A program made the translations under genes and the position numbers. From CAYWVR01 sp964461715 (GTDB taxonomy: Bacteria > Planctomycetota > Phycisphaerae > FEN-1346): 63,717 nucleotides of DNA. Under the pieces are notes generated by a model that had not been told where the DNA came from, made no database searches, and was given only the letters and a program-made list of their open reading frames with translations. Of this stretch, positions 47,957-57,049 are shown piece by piece. Every line of letters starts with the position of its first letter. Position 1 is the first letter of the stretch. The stretch lies in assembly GCA_964461715.1 (NCBI GenBank), contig CAYWVR010000021.1:1-63717 (forward strand), given 5' to 3'.

Positions 47957-49540
47957 TCACGGGGTGGACTCATGCGTCGCGAGACGGGCGGCGGCCCGCA
48001 CGTCCGGGTCGTCCTCGAGGCGCGCAGGCGGCGGCGATGGCGACGGCACGACGACGTCCGGCACAAGCCCGTCGCCTTCGAGGAGCGTGCCGTCCGGATC
48101 GTAGACGCGCGCCACCGTCAGCACCACGATGCCCGCCCCGAACCCCACGGGCCAGTCGACCTGGGCGGCGCCTTTCCCGTAGGTGCGGCGGCCGACGAGC
48201 GCCGCGCGCCCGCGGGCTCGAAGCGCGCCGGCGAGCGCCTCGGCGGCGCTCGCGGTCCCCTCGTCGACAAGGCACACGAGCGGCCCGCGCCAGGCCGGCG
48301 ACGCCAGAAACGGGACGTTGTACGTCCACGTCGCGCCCGGCGCCCGGCCGTGCGTTCGCAGCACCCGCCCGTCCTCCAGGAGCGCCCCGGCCGCGTCCAC
48401 CGCCGCCAACAGCTCGCCGCCGGGGTTGCCGCGCAGGTCCAGGATGATGCCCTCGGCCCCCTCCTCCCCCAGCCGGGCGAGGGCCTTCCGGAGGGTCCGG
48501 GCCGTGGCCCCGCCGAAGGCGGCGAGCTTGACGTAGCCGACGGGCGGCTTGAGGTCGAGCATGCGGATGCCCCTGACCGGCGGCACGGAAAGCCTTTCGC
48601 GGACGAGCCTTAAGTCATCCGGCGCGCCCTCGCCCCCCGCGCGCACCGAGAGAACGACCGCCGTGCCCTCCTCGCCGCGAATCCGCGCGATCGTCTCGGC
48701 CGGCGTCGCGCCGGCGACCGGCGCGCCGTCGACCGCCACGATCTCGTCGCCGGCGGCCAGGCGGGCCTCGGCGGCGGGACCGTCCTCGAAGACGTCGGCG
48801 ATGAAGAGGCGGCCCTCGCGGACCTCGACGGTGATGCCCACGCCGACATACGCGCCCTCGGCCCGGCGGCGGTGCTTCTCGTGCATCTCGGTCGTTAGGA
48901 ACTTCGTGTACGGGTCGAGGCTGTCCATCGCCCCGAACAGGACCTCGGCGACGACGGCCCCGTCCGGCAGACCGAGCATCGCGCGGTTCTTCTCGAGCGC
49001 GACCTCCAGCCACGTGCCCGCGCCGGGCGAGCCGAAGCCGTCGGCCGCGCCGGCTTTCAGCACCAGGACGTCGATCGCCTCGGCGAAGGCGGCGCGCGTC
49101 GCGTCGAGGGCGGCCTCGGGAAAGCGGGCGCGGAAGGCCTCGGTTTCGAGCGCCGCCCGCAGGCTCAGGAGCCCGGCCACCGCGAGGTCGCGCTCGGTGA
49201 CCGGCTCGACGTAAAGGCCGGTGACCGTCCGCACGACGTCGCCCCAGACCCACCGCCCGTGGGCGGGGTCCATGGCGCGCGCCGACTCGGCGAGCGATTC
49301 GTCCTCCCACCGGCGCGACGCGTTCGCCAGCAGCCGCGCGCGCGTCGCGTCGTCGACGCGCACGGGAATCGGGGGAGGCGGCCCGTCGGGCGCGCGCAGC
49401 GTGCGCCCGTGCGCGCTTCGATCATGGTTCGGCCAGTATGCCCCCGTCGGGAAAAGGACGCAGCCCGAGAGGAGCGCGAGGGCGAGCGCGGCGGCCAGGG
49501 CCGCGCCCGTCGTCGGGCGGAATCGGCGGGAGCGGATCAC
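47957..49540 (-). CDS. S41 family (CtpA-like) lipoprotein protease
   Basis: 527 residues. GTG start 49540 in a GTGA overlap with the upstream gene. A lipoprotein signal ends in LALLSGC (Cys about 27). Residues 60-210 are an N-terminal helical domain, a PDZ domain follows at about 235-315 (AYVGVGITVEVREGRLFIAD, AGDEIVAVDGAPV), then the S41 core with EGIILDLRGNPGG, the catalytic serine in GTASAAEALAGAL and lysine in RRTYGKGAAQ. S41 proteases cleave at C-termini of periplasmic or envelope proteins. Last of a four-gene minus-strand run. Substrate unknown; cargo or sorting-tail processing is a guess. Confidence 0.9.
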   Translation of the reverse strand: MIRSRRFRPTTGAALAAALALALLSGCVLFPTGAYWPNHDRSAHGRTLRAPDGPPPPIPVRVDDATRARLLANASRRWEDESLAESARAMDPAHGRWVWGDVVRTVTGLYVEPVTERDLAVAGLLSLRAALETEAFRARFPEAALDATRAAFAEAIDVLVLKAGAADGFGSPGAGTWLEVALEKNRAMLGLPDGAVVAEVLFGAMDSLDPYTKFLTTEMHEKHRRRAEGAYVGVGITVEVREGRLFIADVFEDGPAAEARLAAGDEIVAVDGAPVAGATPAETIARIRGEEGTAVVLSVRAGGEGAPDDLRLVRERLSVPPVRGIRMLDLKPPVGYVKLAAFGGATARTLRKALARLGEEGAEGIILDLRGNPGGELLAAVDAAGALLEDGRVLRTHGRAPGATWTYNVPFLASPAWRGPLVCLVDEGTASAAEALAGALRARGRAALVGRRTYGKGAAQVDWPVGFGAGIVVLTVARVYDPDGTLLEGDGLVPDVVVPSPSPPPARLEDDPDVRAAARLATHESTP

Positions 49541-49860
49541 GCGTCGCCGTCCCCGAAAAGGTCCTCGAAGCGGCGACGCGCCTCGGCGGCGCGGTCGGCG
49601 CCGGGGCCGGGGGCGACGGCGGGGGGCGGGGCCTTGGCGGCGCCGCCGGGGCCATAGTCGAACTGGTCGCAGAAGTTCTGTCCCGCCGGGTCGCGGATCG
49701 ATTCGTCGGCGTCGGCCGTGCACCCGCCCCGCTGCGGCTCGTGATGGGCGCACGCCGCGCACGTGTGGACATACGCCGCGCACTCCGGGCATTCCTCCCG
49801 GACGCCGACGGGCCCCGGGATTTCCCATGCCGCCCCGCACTTCGTGCATCGGACGTTCAT
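49537..49860 (-). CDS. Small zinc-ribbon protein
   Basis: 107 residues. Residues 1-55 contain cysteine pairs C-x-x-C (CTKC at 5-8, CPEC at 24-27, CAAC then C-T...), spaced like a double zinc ribbon/rubredoxin-like knuckle; then CDQFDYG and an Ala/Pro-rich tail ending EARRRFEDLFG. No signal peptide, so cytoplasmic. ATG 49860 preceded by AGGAGG (GCAGGAGGACG). Its TGA overlaps the GTG start of the S41 protease, so the two are coupled. Function unknown; similar small proteins are common in planctomycetes. Confidence 0.75.
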   Translation of the reverse strand: MNVRCTKCGAAWEIPGPVGVREECPECAAYVHTCAACAHHEPQRGGCTADADESIRDPAGQNFCDQFDYGPGGAAKAPPPAVAPGPGADRAAEARRRFEDLFGDGDA

Positions 49861-49885
49861 GGCCTCGTCCTCCTGCACTCGGTCC

Positions 49886-50842
49886 TTACGCGGGCGCCCC
49901 CGTCCGGTCGAACGCCTCGGCGGCCAGGGCCGCGCCGATGAGCCCCGCGTCGTCGCCGAGGGCCGTATAGACGATCGTGACGACCTTGCGGGCCCGCTCG
50001 AAGGCGAGCCGGTCAACGGCGGCGCGGATGCGCGCGAGGAACGGCTCGCCCGCCCCGGCCATGCCCCCCGCCAGGGCCACCCGCTGCGGGTTCACCGCGT
50101 GCAGGATGCTCGTGATGCCCGCCCCGAGGTAGCCGGCCGTCTCCTCGACGATTTCGGCGGCGAGGGCGTCGCCCGCCGTTGCGGCGTCGAAGACGTCCTT
50201 GGAGGTGAACGCGCCCGCCAGGCTCGACGCCTCGCCGGCCTCGATGCGTTCGCGGGTCCGGTCGAGGACGGCGGTGGCGGAGGCGTAGGCCTCCAGGCAC
50301 CCCTCGGCCCCGCACGCGCACCGCCGCCCCCCGTGGGCGACGATCAGGTGCCCCAGCTCGGCCCCCGTGTCGTTCGTGCCGCGATAGAGCCGCCCGTCGA
50401 GGATCATCCCGCCGCCCACGCCCGTTCCGAGGGTCAGGACGACAAGGGTGTCGACCTCGCGTCCCGCGCCGCAGCGGAACTCGCCGTAGGCCGCGGCGTT
50501 GGCGTCGTTCTCGAGGACGACGGGCCGATCGAGCGCCGCCCGGAGCCGGTCGCGCACGGGCACGTCGTGCCACTTGAGGTTCGGCGAAAAGACGACGACG
50601 CCGGCCCGTGTGTCCAAGGGGCCCGGCGACCCGACGCCGACGGCGGGGACGTCGGCCAGGTCGACGCCCGCGGTGTCGCAGAGGTCGCGGACGGCGTCGG
50701 CCATCCGCGCGAGGACGTGGTCCGCGCCGCCTTCGGCCTCCGTCGGACAACGGTGCCGCGCGACCACCTCGCCCTCGGCCGTCACGAGCCCCAGCTTCAG
50801 ATTCGTGCCGCCCAGATCGATGCCTGCGTAATGCTTCGTCAT
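49886..50842 (-). CDS. ROK-family sugar kinase (glucokinase-like)
   Basis: 318 residues. ROK features: ATP-binding GIDLGGTNLKLG (6-17), catalytic-region VGSPGPLDT and ENDANAAAYGE, TLGTGVGGGMILDG, and the zinc site HGGRRCACGAEGCLEAYAS with CxCGxxGCxE. ROK kinases phosphorylate glucose or N-acetyl sugars; the E-D-A-N pattern and zinc motif do not tell which. Start ATG 50842 follows the HEAT-protein stop by 44 bases, so they share a message. Downstream 25 bases to the zinc-ribbon gene. The longer frame from 51715 is antisense to the HEAT gene. Confidence 0.9.
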   Translation of the reverse strand: MTKHYAGIDLGGTNLKLGLVTAEGEVVARHRCPTEAEGGADHVLARMADAVRDLCDTAGVDLADVPAVGVGSPGPLDTRAGVVVFSPNLKWHDVPVRDRLRAALDRPVVLENDANAAAYGEFRCGAGREVDTLVVLTLGTGVGGGMILDGRLYRGTNDTGAELGHLIVAHGGRRCACGAEGCLEAYASATAVLDRTRERIEAGEASSLAGAFTSKDVFDAATAGDALAAEIVEETAGYLGAGITSILHAVNPQRVALAGGMAGAGEPFLARIRAAVDRLAFERARKVVTIVYTALGDDAGLIGAALAAEAFDRTGAPA

Positions 50843-50886
50843 GTCGAGGGTCCGGGGTGGGTCCGGGGCCGGGCGGGGCCGGCGGG

Positions 50887-53367
50887 TCAGAGCGATTGCC
50901 GCCACGCCTCCAGGGCCTCGAGGCGTGCTTCGAGCGGCGTGGTCGGGTCGTAGCCGTGATCGGTGCGTTCGGTGACGGATTCCAGGGCCCCCAGGAGCCG
51001 CGTCTCGCTCTCCGGATCCTCGCCGCGCGCCGCCGTTTCGAGCGCCGTGAGCATGGCCCGGACGGCGGGTCCGCCGAGGGTCTTGAGGGTGGCGAGGGCG
51101 GAGGCGGCCCGGTCGCCGGACCCGTTGAGCCGGTCGATGGCCCGGTCGATGGTCGCGGCGCGGGCCTTGTCGCGCAAGGCCGGAAGCGGCGCGCCCGGCC
51201 CCCGGTCCCAGGCCTCGTCGGCGACGGCGAGCGTGTCGAGGACCGCGAGCGCGGCTTGCGGCTCGTCGGCTTTCAGGAGGGTCTCGGCCCGGGTCTGGAC
51301 GGCCTTCAGCAGCGGCGCCCGCTCCGCCTCCGGCCGACCCTCCATGGCATCGGCCAGGAGCGTCACGCCGTCGAGGTACGGCTCGCGGTCGAGGAGGATG
51401 CGGCCGAGCTGCTCCTTGAGGCGGCGGATTCGGTCGACGGCCTCGGCGGGCGTGGCCTCCAGGAGCTGCCGCAGTGCCGGCACCGCCCGCTCCGACGTCC
51501 CCGCGCGGACGTAGGCGTCGACGAGCTTCTCGCGGAGCTCGCGGACCTTGTCGGAGGCGGCATCGGCGGGGGCGTGCTTGGCGAGGGCCTCCTCGTAGAG
51601 GGCGGCGGCTCGTTGGCGCTGCTCGGGGGATTCGAGGGCGAAGAACCGGTCGCCCAGGGCCCGCGCGAGGTCCGGCCCCTCGCTCTTGGCGACGAGCCGC
51701 TCGACGGCCGCCCACAAGGCCGTCCGCACCCCCGCCTCCGGCTCCGCGCCCTGCTTCAGGCGGTCGGCGATCTTGTACGCCGCCTCCGGACCGTCCACCT
51801 GCGCCAGGGCCGCGGCGGCGGCTTGGCGGACGCTCTTGTTGTCGTCCCGGAGCCGTTCGGCCAGGGCCTCGACGGCCTTCGGCGAGACGGAGCCCAGGTT
51901 CCCGAGCCCCTGGGTCGCGCTGAATCGGACGCCGGCGGCGCCGTCCTCGAGGGCGGCCCCGAGCACCTCCTCGGCGCTCGGGTGGGCGATCCGCGCGAGG
52001 GCCCGGACGGCGGCCTCGCGGACGGTCGAGTCGGCGGCCTGGCGAGCCAGGCGCGTGAGCGGCTCGAAGGCGGGCTCGACGGCGGTGGCCCCGGCGCCGT
52101 TGCGGTCTCCGAGGGTCCCCAGCGCCCCGGCCGCCCGGATCACCTCGCCCGGGTTCCGGGCGTCCAGCATTGCCACCAGGTTCGGCACGGCGTCCATGAC
52201 CTTGAGGGTACCGAGGGCGGCGGCGAAGGCGGCCCGAACCTCGGGCACCTTCTCCGCCTCGAGGCGGGCCACCAGCGCGGGACCGGCGGCGGCTTCCTGC
52301 CAGGCGGCGAGGGCCTCGGCGGCGGCGGCCCGAACCTGCGGCGACTCGTCCAGCAGGCGGTTCTTCAGCGTCGCGATCAGGTCCTCGTACTCCGCACGCC
52401 CCCCGTTGTTCGCCGCCACCACCTCCCGCCCGAGCGGGATCGCTTGCCGCGCCGCCATGACGCGGACCTGCGGCAGGGGGTCGTCGAGGTGGCTCTGGAT
52501 GAGCTGGTCCTTGGCTTTCGGGTCGCAGACCTGGTAGATCTCCGCCAGGAGGCGGGCCAGGCGCGTTTTCGTCTCTTCGAGACGGGTCTCACGCTGCCGC
52601 AACTCGCCCCGGAACCGCCGCACCAGCGACCGCAGGAACGTCGCCTCCGGTTCCTCCCGGTGCTCGGCCCACCACGCCTGCCACCGCTCGGAGGAGACGC
52701 CGAAGTCGCGCCGGCCCGTCATGTCCGTTAAGGCGAGGGCGGCGGCGCCGGCGACGGCGGCATCGGGGTCGGCGGTCGCCTCCACCAGGGCCGCGACGCT
52801 CCGGCGATCAATGATCTGCGCCAGGGCCTGGACCGCCGCCAGGCGGACCTCCTGCGCGGCCGACTCGTCCAAGACGATTTCCTTCAGACCGTCAAGGACC
52901 TTGTCGTGGCCCTGGTACGTCCCGAAGGCGAGGGCGGCGGCCCGGCGGACGGACTCGTCCGGACTCCGGAGGTACGTGAAGATCGGATCGATGAACGCCT
53001 CGTCGGCGCTCTCTCGGGCGGCGACGACGTGCAGCACCGCCAGGGCCGGCGGCGACGGGGCCGTCAGCACCTCCGCCAGGATGGCCCGGGCCTCCGGCGT
53101 GTCCTTCTCCATGAGGCCGGCGGCGGCGTCGCGACGGGTGGCGGGGGTGCGGTCGGGCCCGACGAGGAAGTCCCGGAGCCGCGCGAGCTCCTTCTCCTCG
53201 GGCGTCGGCTCGGGGGGGGCCTCGGCCCGGACGGCGGTCAGGAGCGGCGTCAAAAAAAGGGCCGCGAGGAGGGCGATGAGCCCCGCCGGCACGAGCGCCG
53301 CCGCCCCGATCGCGCCGAGACGGCGCGCGCAGGCAGCGTCACACATCGGGTGCCGACCAGGGAACAT
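50887..53367 (-). CDS. Secreted/anchored HEAT-repeat protein
   Basis: 826 residues. Hydrophobic N-terminus about 15-47 (AALVPAGLIALLAALFLTPL), either an uncleaved anchor or a signal peptide ending before EAPPEP. The rest is a solenoid of HEAT-like helix pairs in which motifs such as SPDESVRRAAALAFGTYQ, DPDAAVAGAAALALTDMTG and SPQVRAAAAEALAAWQEAAA repeat; there are at least ten. C-terminal third is helical, coiled-coil-like (VDRIRRLKEQLGRILLDREP). No catalytic residues. Start ATG 53367 (GGAAGG before it), or ATG 53346. Head of a four-gene minus-strand operon with the ROK kinase, zinc ribbon and S41 protease. HEAT proteins of planctomycetes are usually of unknown role. Confidence 0.8.
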   Translation of the reverse strand: MFPGRHPMCDAACARRLGAIGAAALVPAGLIALLAALFLTPLLTAVRAEAPPEPTPEEKELARLRDFLVGPDRTPATRRDAAAGLMEKDTPEARAILAEVLTAPSPPALAVLHVVAARESADEAFIDPIFTYLRSPDESVRRAAALAFGTYQGHDKVLDGLKEIVLDESAAQEVRLAAVQALAQIIDRRSVAALVEATADPDAAVAGAAALALTDMTGRRDFGVSSERWQAWWAEHREEPEATFLRSLVRRFRGELRQRETRLEETKTRLARLLAEIYQVCDPKAKDQLIQSHLDDPLPQVRVMAARQAIPLGREVVAANNGGRAEYEDLIATLKNRLLDESPQVRAAAAEALAAWQEAAAGPALVARLEAEKVPEVRAAFAAALGTLKVMDAVPNLVAMLDARNPGEVIRAAGALGTLGDRNGAGATAVEPAFEPLTRLARQAADSTVREAAVRALARIAHPSAEEVLGAALEDGAAGVRFSATQGLGNLGSVSPKAVEALAERLRDDNKSVRQAAAAALAQVDGPEAAYKIADRLKQGAEPEAGVRTALWAAVERLVAKSEGPDLARALGDRFFALESPEQRQRAAALYEEALAKHAPADAASDKVRELREKLVDAYVRAGTSERAVPALRQLLEATPAEAVDRIRRLKEQLGRILLDREPYLDGVTLLADAMEGRPEAERAPLLKAVQTRAETLLKADEPQAALAVLDTLAVADEAWDRGPGAPLPALRDKARAATIDRAIDRLNGSGDRAASALATLKTLGGPAVRAMLTALETAARGEDPESETRLLGALESVTERTDHGYDPTTPLEARLEALEAWRQSL

Positions 53368-53579
53368 CGTACCGTCCTTCCGGCGGGGAGTCCGGCTCCG
53401 CCGCGTGCCCTGTCAATCTCCCAAAGCCCTCGAACCCGCGAATCCGCCCCTTCCGGGCCCCTTTTCGGGCATGCCCCCCTTCTATAACCCATCGTCCCGC
53501 CAAGGGTGCCGCCTTTTGCCATTTATGGAGACGCCCGCAGCGACCGCAACATTCCCCCCAACCCCGGCCGAGCAGACGA

Positions 53580-53606
53580 GAAAACCGCTCCGGGAGCCGT
53601 TTTCGC
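53580..53606 (-). repeat. REP element, copy R1
   Basis: Minus orientation, 8 bases past the stop of the transposase gene. Stem GAAAAC / GTTTTC (53580-53585, 53599-53604) around GCTCC-C-GGAGC. Confidence 0.8.
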
Positions 53607-53614
53607 TAAAACGC

Positions 53615-54289
53615 TCAAAGGATTTGCGTCTTGCGGGGGCGGCCGGGTCGTCGAAGGCGGTGGGCAAGGCCGGTCTTGGCCGCGATCTCCTTCTGCCAGT
53701 CGGGATCGCCCAGGGGTACGCCTCGGCGGATCGCAGAGCGGATCGACTCGAGTTCCTTCTCGTGAAGCGGCGTGTCGACCCAGCGGGCCCAGTCGTCGCG
53801 ACGAGGAACGGGCCACTCCTCAAGGGGCGCCCGGTCGACGTGATCGTTTCGCTCGCGCCGGGCGAGGCTGCCCCAGGGCCAATCGACCGCCCGCTCCACC
53901 AGGTCGGCGGCGAGGGGATTCCGCTCCACGTAGCGGCAGAGGTTCAGGACGTGGCCGTCGGTGGCGACGGGGATGCTCTTGAAGCGGCCCTGGTACAGGT
54001 GACCGCGGCCCACGGCGTCACGGAAAACGCGCCAGCGGCGCGTGTGCGTCATGCTCAGCCAGTAGAAGAAGGCCGAGAGCTGCTCCGACGTCTCCGGCCA
54101 CACCACGAAGTGCCAGTGATTCGGCATGATCGTGTAGGCCAGCACCCGCAGGGCAACGCGGTCATGGGCCTCGGCGAGGACGGCCTCGAAGGCCGCGTAG
54201 TCGCCGCGGTCCTCGAAGAGCCGCACGCCTTCGACCGCGCGGTTCATCGCATGGTACACCAACCCGCCCGGGGCCAGTCGTCTAGGCAT
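53615..54289 (-). CDS. REP-associated tyrosine transposase (RAYT)
   Basis: 224 residues. Y1 HUH family: HUH motif HWH (H58-H60) in IMPNHWHFVVWP, and the catalytic tyrosine Y120 in LCRYVERNPLAADL. The N-terminus PRRLAPGGLVYHAMNRAVEG and the WPWGS near 150 are typical of RAYTs (the transposase-like proteins that act on REP palindromes) rather than IS200 transposases. Flanked by one REP copy 8 bases beyond its stop (R1) and two on the other side (R2, R3). It is a single-copy domesticated type here; no terminal inverted repeats of an IS are seen. Start ATG 54289. Confidence 0.9.
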   Translation of the reverse strand: MPRRLAPGGLVYHAMNRAVEGVRLFEDRGDYAAFEAVLAEAHDRVALRVLAYTIMPNHWHFVVWPETSEQLSAFFYWLSMTHTRRWRVFRDAVGRGHLYQGRFKSIPVATDGHVLNLCRYVERNPLAADLVERAVDWPWGSLARRERNDHVDRAPLEEWPVPRRDDWARWVDTPLHEKELESIRSAIRRGVPLGDPDWQKEIAAKTGLAHRLRRPGRPRKTQIL

Positions 54290-54383
54290 GTACGCATCGT
54301 CCGCGGTGGGCCACGCCGCGTCAAGCCAAAAAGGGGCGGCGGCACGGCGATTTGCTCGGCCTCCGCCGCCGGTTGCGCAAAAA

Positions 54384-54427
54384 CTAACAGCGTGTTAGCG
54401 AAAACGGCTCCCGGAGCCATTTTTCGC
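54384..54427 (+). repeat. REP element, copy R2
   Basis: 95 bases before the transposase start. First hairpin CTAACA-GCG-TGTTAG (54384-54398), then core GCGAAAAC-GGCTCC-C-GGAGCC with closing TTTTCGC (to 54427). Longest stem of the three. Confidence 0.85.
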
Positions 54428-54491
54428 CGATACCACGAATCAGCCTTGGCGGCCTGCTATCGAGGGTCGGCCCGGACGGATGACGCATAGA

Positions 54492-54534
54492 CTTACAGGG
54501 CGTAAGCGAAAACGGCTCCCGGAGCGGTTTTTTC
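54492..54534 (+). repeat. REP element, copy R3
   Basis: First hairpin CTTAC-AGGGC-GTAAG (54492-54506), then the core GCGAAAACGGCTCCCGGAGC and a run of T to 54534. The first stem keeps pairing though its bases differ from R2. Confidence 0.85.
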
Positions 54535-54697
54535 ACGGTGGTTCATGCCTGCTGTTTATCGGACGCTTTTCCTCAAGCGGCCCGCCGCAGGGGGACGATA
54601 TCCCGGGTGAACAGGCCCGACCCCCCGCGGCCGTGGCGGTTGCGGGCGATGAACCGTACGTACGAACCCCCGCCGACTCGGGAAACGGGGACCGTCT

Positions 54698-55597
54698 GTG
54701 CTCGTGACCGCCGCCGATCCGATCGACGCCTTCCTCGATTACCTCACCATCGAGTGCGGCCTGTCCGTCAACACCATCCAGGCTTACCAGCGGGACCTGA
54801 GGCGGCTGGCGGCGTTTTCGCGTGCCGACGACGGGGCGGGCTGGGACGCCGTCACCGGCGAGACGGTCGTCGCGTTCCTGGTGGCCGAAAAGAAGCGGGG
54901 CCTGGCGGTCGCCAGCATCAGCCGCGCCCTGGTCGCGGCGCGGATGTTCTTCCGATTCATGGCCGCCGAGGGCATGACCTCGCGCAATCCGACCGAGCAC
55001 CTCGAGAGCCCGCGCCTGTGGCAGCACCTTCCGGGCGTTCTGGGCCGCGACGCCGTCGAGCGTCTCCTGGCCGCCCCGGACCCGACGCACGACCGGTGGT
55101 CGAAGCGCGACCGGGCGATCCTCGAGATGCTCTACGCCACCGGCGCCCGGGCGAGCGAGGTGGCGGACCTGAAGCTCGACGACGTCAACCGCCAGGTCGG
55201 CTACGTCCACTGCATCGGCAAGGGCCGCAAGGAACGACTCGTGCCGGTCGGTCGGCCGGCGCTCGAGGCGCTGGAGGCGTACCTGGCGTCGGAGCGTCCG
55301 GCGCTCGATCGGCGCGGCGAGTCGTACCTTTTCCTGACCCACTCCGGCCGACGGCTCGGCCGCGAAACCCTGTGGCGACTCGTCAAGAAGTACTGCCGCC
55401 GGGCGGGCCTTTGCTCCGGCGTCAGCCCGCACACGCTGCGCCACTCCTTCGCCACGCACCTGCTCGAAGGCGGGGCCGACCTCCGCGTCGTCCAGGAGAT
55501 GCTCGGCCACGTGGATATCGGCACCACGCAGATCTATACGCACGTCGACCAGCGCCGGCTGAAGGCGATTCACAAGAAGTATCATCCGAGGGCGTAG
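54698..55597 (+). CDS. xerD: Site-specific tyrosine recombinase XerD-like
   Basis: 299 residues, GTG start. Core-binding domain about 5-100, catalytic domain 115-295 with the tyrosine-recombinase residues R151 (ATGARASEV), K175 (GKGRKER), H245 and R248 (HTLRHSFATHLL), H271 (LGHVDI) and Y280 (QIYTHV). The length, one core-binding domain and GGADLRVVQEMLGH match the XerC/XerD housekeeping recombinases that resolve chromosome dimers at dif. A plasmid- or element-linked integrase is the alternative, but no element ends are seen. Sits between the REP cluster and the PEP-CTERM gene. No clear ribosome-binding site near the GTG. Confidence 0.9.
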   Translation: MLVTAADPIDAFLDYLTIECGLSVNTIQAYQRDLRRLAAFSRADDGAGWDAVTGETVVAFLVAEKKRGLAVASISRALVAARMFFRFMAAEGMTSRNPTEHLESPRLWQHLPGVLGRDAVERLLAAPDPTHDRWSKRDRAILEMLYATGARASEVADLKLDDVNRQVGYVHCIGKGRKERLVPVGRPALEALEAYLASERPALDRRGESYLFLTHSGRRLGRETLWRLVKKYCRRAGLCSGVSPHTLRHSFATHLLEGGADLRVVQEMLGHVDIGTTQIYTHVDQRRLKAIHKKYHPRA

Positions 55598-55686
55598 GAC
55601 GGCATGTCCCTTCGTGCCCGGATGCCTGAGCGCAACGGCCCGGAGACCGCCGCGCCAAAGGTCTGGGATATCAGGATTCGATGCTC

Positions 55687-56553
55687 TTATGGCTGCCGCT
55701 TCACCCGCCGCGCCTGGGCGACGCAAAGGACGGACCCGATGGCCAGCATCACCGCCGTCGCGGGCTCGGGGATGGGAGAGGGCGAGCTGTCGACGCGGAT
55801 CACGTCGTTGCCGCACCCCCACGCCAGGTGCGTCGTGAACGGCCCACCCTCGGCCAGGCCCAGCAGGCCCGGATCGAAGGTGTACTCGAGCACCAGCGTG
55901 CCGTCCTCACCGTCGCCGTAGCTGTGGACGTCGAAATCGAGGCTGGCCTGGCCGAGGAGCTGGTCCAGGGCGATGCCGCCGGCCAGGGCCCAGGGCCCCG
56001 CCACGTCGCGGATCGTTGCGGGCGGCCCGTAATCGTTCTCGACGAGCGTGTTCTTGTTCAGATACGTGCCGGCCACGTCCTGGAGGATTCGGACGTCGTT
56101 GTCGGAGTCGATCCGGTAGATGCGCCCCGGAGCCAGGCCCTGGTTGTCCTCCTGGGTCACAATGCCGAAGCGCTGGGCGCCGACGGTGACGAAGAGGTCG
56201 CCGAGATGGACGTCCGAGCCGCTGTTTCGGAACGAGAACCCCGAGCTGGTGACGACGAGGACCTGCATTGAATCCTGGCCAAAACGGACGCGCATCTGTT
56301 CGAGGTCGGACTTCTCGCCCCGCGTGCCGCCGGGGCTGGGCACACGCCCGCAGCACGGGTAATCGATCGGGGCGTAGTCGTCGGCGATGGTGACGTACGT
56401 CCCGCCTTGGAAGACGTTCGTCCGGTTCGACTCCGTGAAGGGCGTGAAGCCCCAGTCGTCCACTTCGCCGTCGTCACGGATGAGGTCGCCGGAGGCGGGC
56501 GCCGAGAGCAGAAGCACGAGGACGGTGGCGGCCATGAGGAGCTTCATACGCAT
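55687..56553 (-). CDS. PEP-CTERM sorting-domain protein
   Basis: 288 residues. Signal peptide 1-25 (KLLMAATVLVLLLSAPASG), a long beta-rich domain (repeated Asp/Gly loops, e.g. DRIDSDNDVRIL) and a C-terminal PEP-CTERM signal PEPATAVMLAIGSVLCVAQA followed by RRVKRQP. Two cysteines in CCGR near residue 76. ATG 56553 preceded by AAGGAG. Function unknown; likely exosortase substrate exposed on the cell surface. Third PEP-CTERM protein in the window. Separated from XerD by 89 bases, convergent. Confidence 0.85.
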   Translation of the reverse strand: MRMKLLMAATVLVLLLSAPASGDLIRDDGEVDDWGFTPFTESNRTNVFQGGTYVTIADDYAPIDYPCCGRVPSPGGTRGEKSDLEQMRVRFGQDSMQVLVVTSSGFSFRNSGSDVHLGDLFVTVGAQRFGIVTQEDNQGLAPGRIYRIDSDNDVRILQDVAGTYLNKNTLVENDYGPPATIRDVAGPWALAGGIALDQLLGQASLDFDVHSYGDGEDGTLVLEYTFDPGLLGLAEGGPFTTHLAWGCGNDVIRVDSSPSPIPEPATAVMLAIGSVLCVAQARRVKRQP

Positions 56554-56657
56554 GCGAGTCTCCTTGTCTGGTCGCGACGGAGACGCCTCGGGCGCTCCGC
56601 CGCACGTTCGATTCGATGTCGCGTAGGGGGAAAGGCTGCCGGTAGGGGACCGCTCCA

Positions 56658-56685
56658 AGCATAAACACAAAGGAGGGGCGGTCAA
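56658..56685 (-). promoter_or_regulatory. Putative promoter of the PEP-CTERM gene at 55687
   Basis: Minus strand TTGACC (56680-56685), 16-base spacer, TATGCT (56658-56663), 105 bases upstream of ATG 56553. Confidence 0.45.
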
Positions 56686-57049
56686 ACGGGGCGGCACGGA
56701 ACCCGCCGGGCGGAACCGGGGCATGGCCCCTCCGAAAGTGCGCATTTCGCCCATCTTGCCACAAAAGGGGTGCTTTTGGGGCCTCCGTGTGGAGTTGGGG
56801 AAGGAGAGGGCCGGCCCCCCGGGAAGTCTCACGCCCGCGGGTTTTCGCCTTTCGCTGCGCGCGCGGCCGGGAATCGGCACGGTTTTTTCCGGGGCGGAAC
56901 CGGCCGGGACGGACAGCGTGACAGCCCGTTCGCCCGTGCGTCACGCCAACCGCAACCGTGTTAATAATCGGCGAATGATGCTTGCTCCGACCGCCGCCAG
57001 ACCGTAAAGAGGAGGGATGTGGGGGGCCTGCCGACGGAAGGCCGGACCC
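56686..57049. other. Divergent intergenic region, no gene seen
   Basis: Contains G+C-rich sequence with two A+T-richer patches (near 56760 and TTAATAAT at 56960-56967) that could serve the GH1 gene as -10 region; no solid -35. No ORF with coding character on either strand. Confidence 0.45.

Noticed and set aside
54698..55597. XerD-like gene as integrase of a mobile element with the REP cluster
   Set aside because: Length and motifs fit housekeeping Xer; no att-like direct repeats, cargo genes or element ends are visible.
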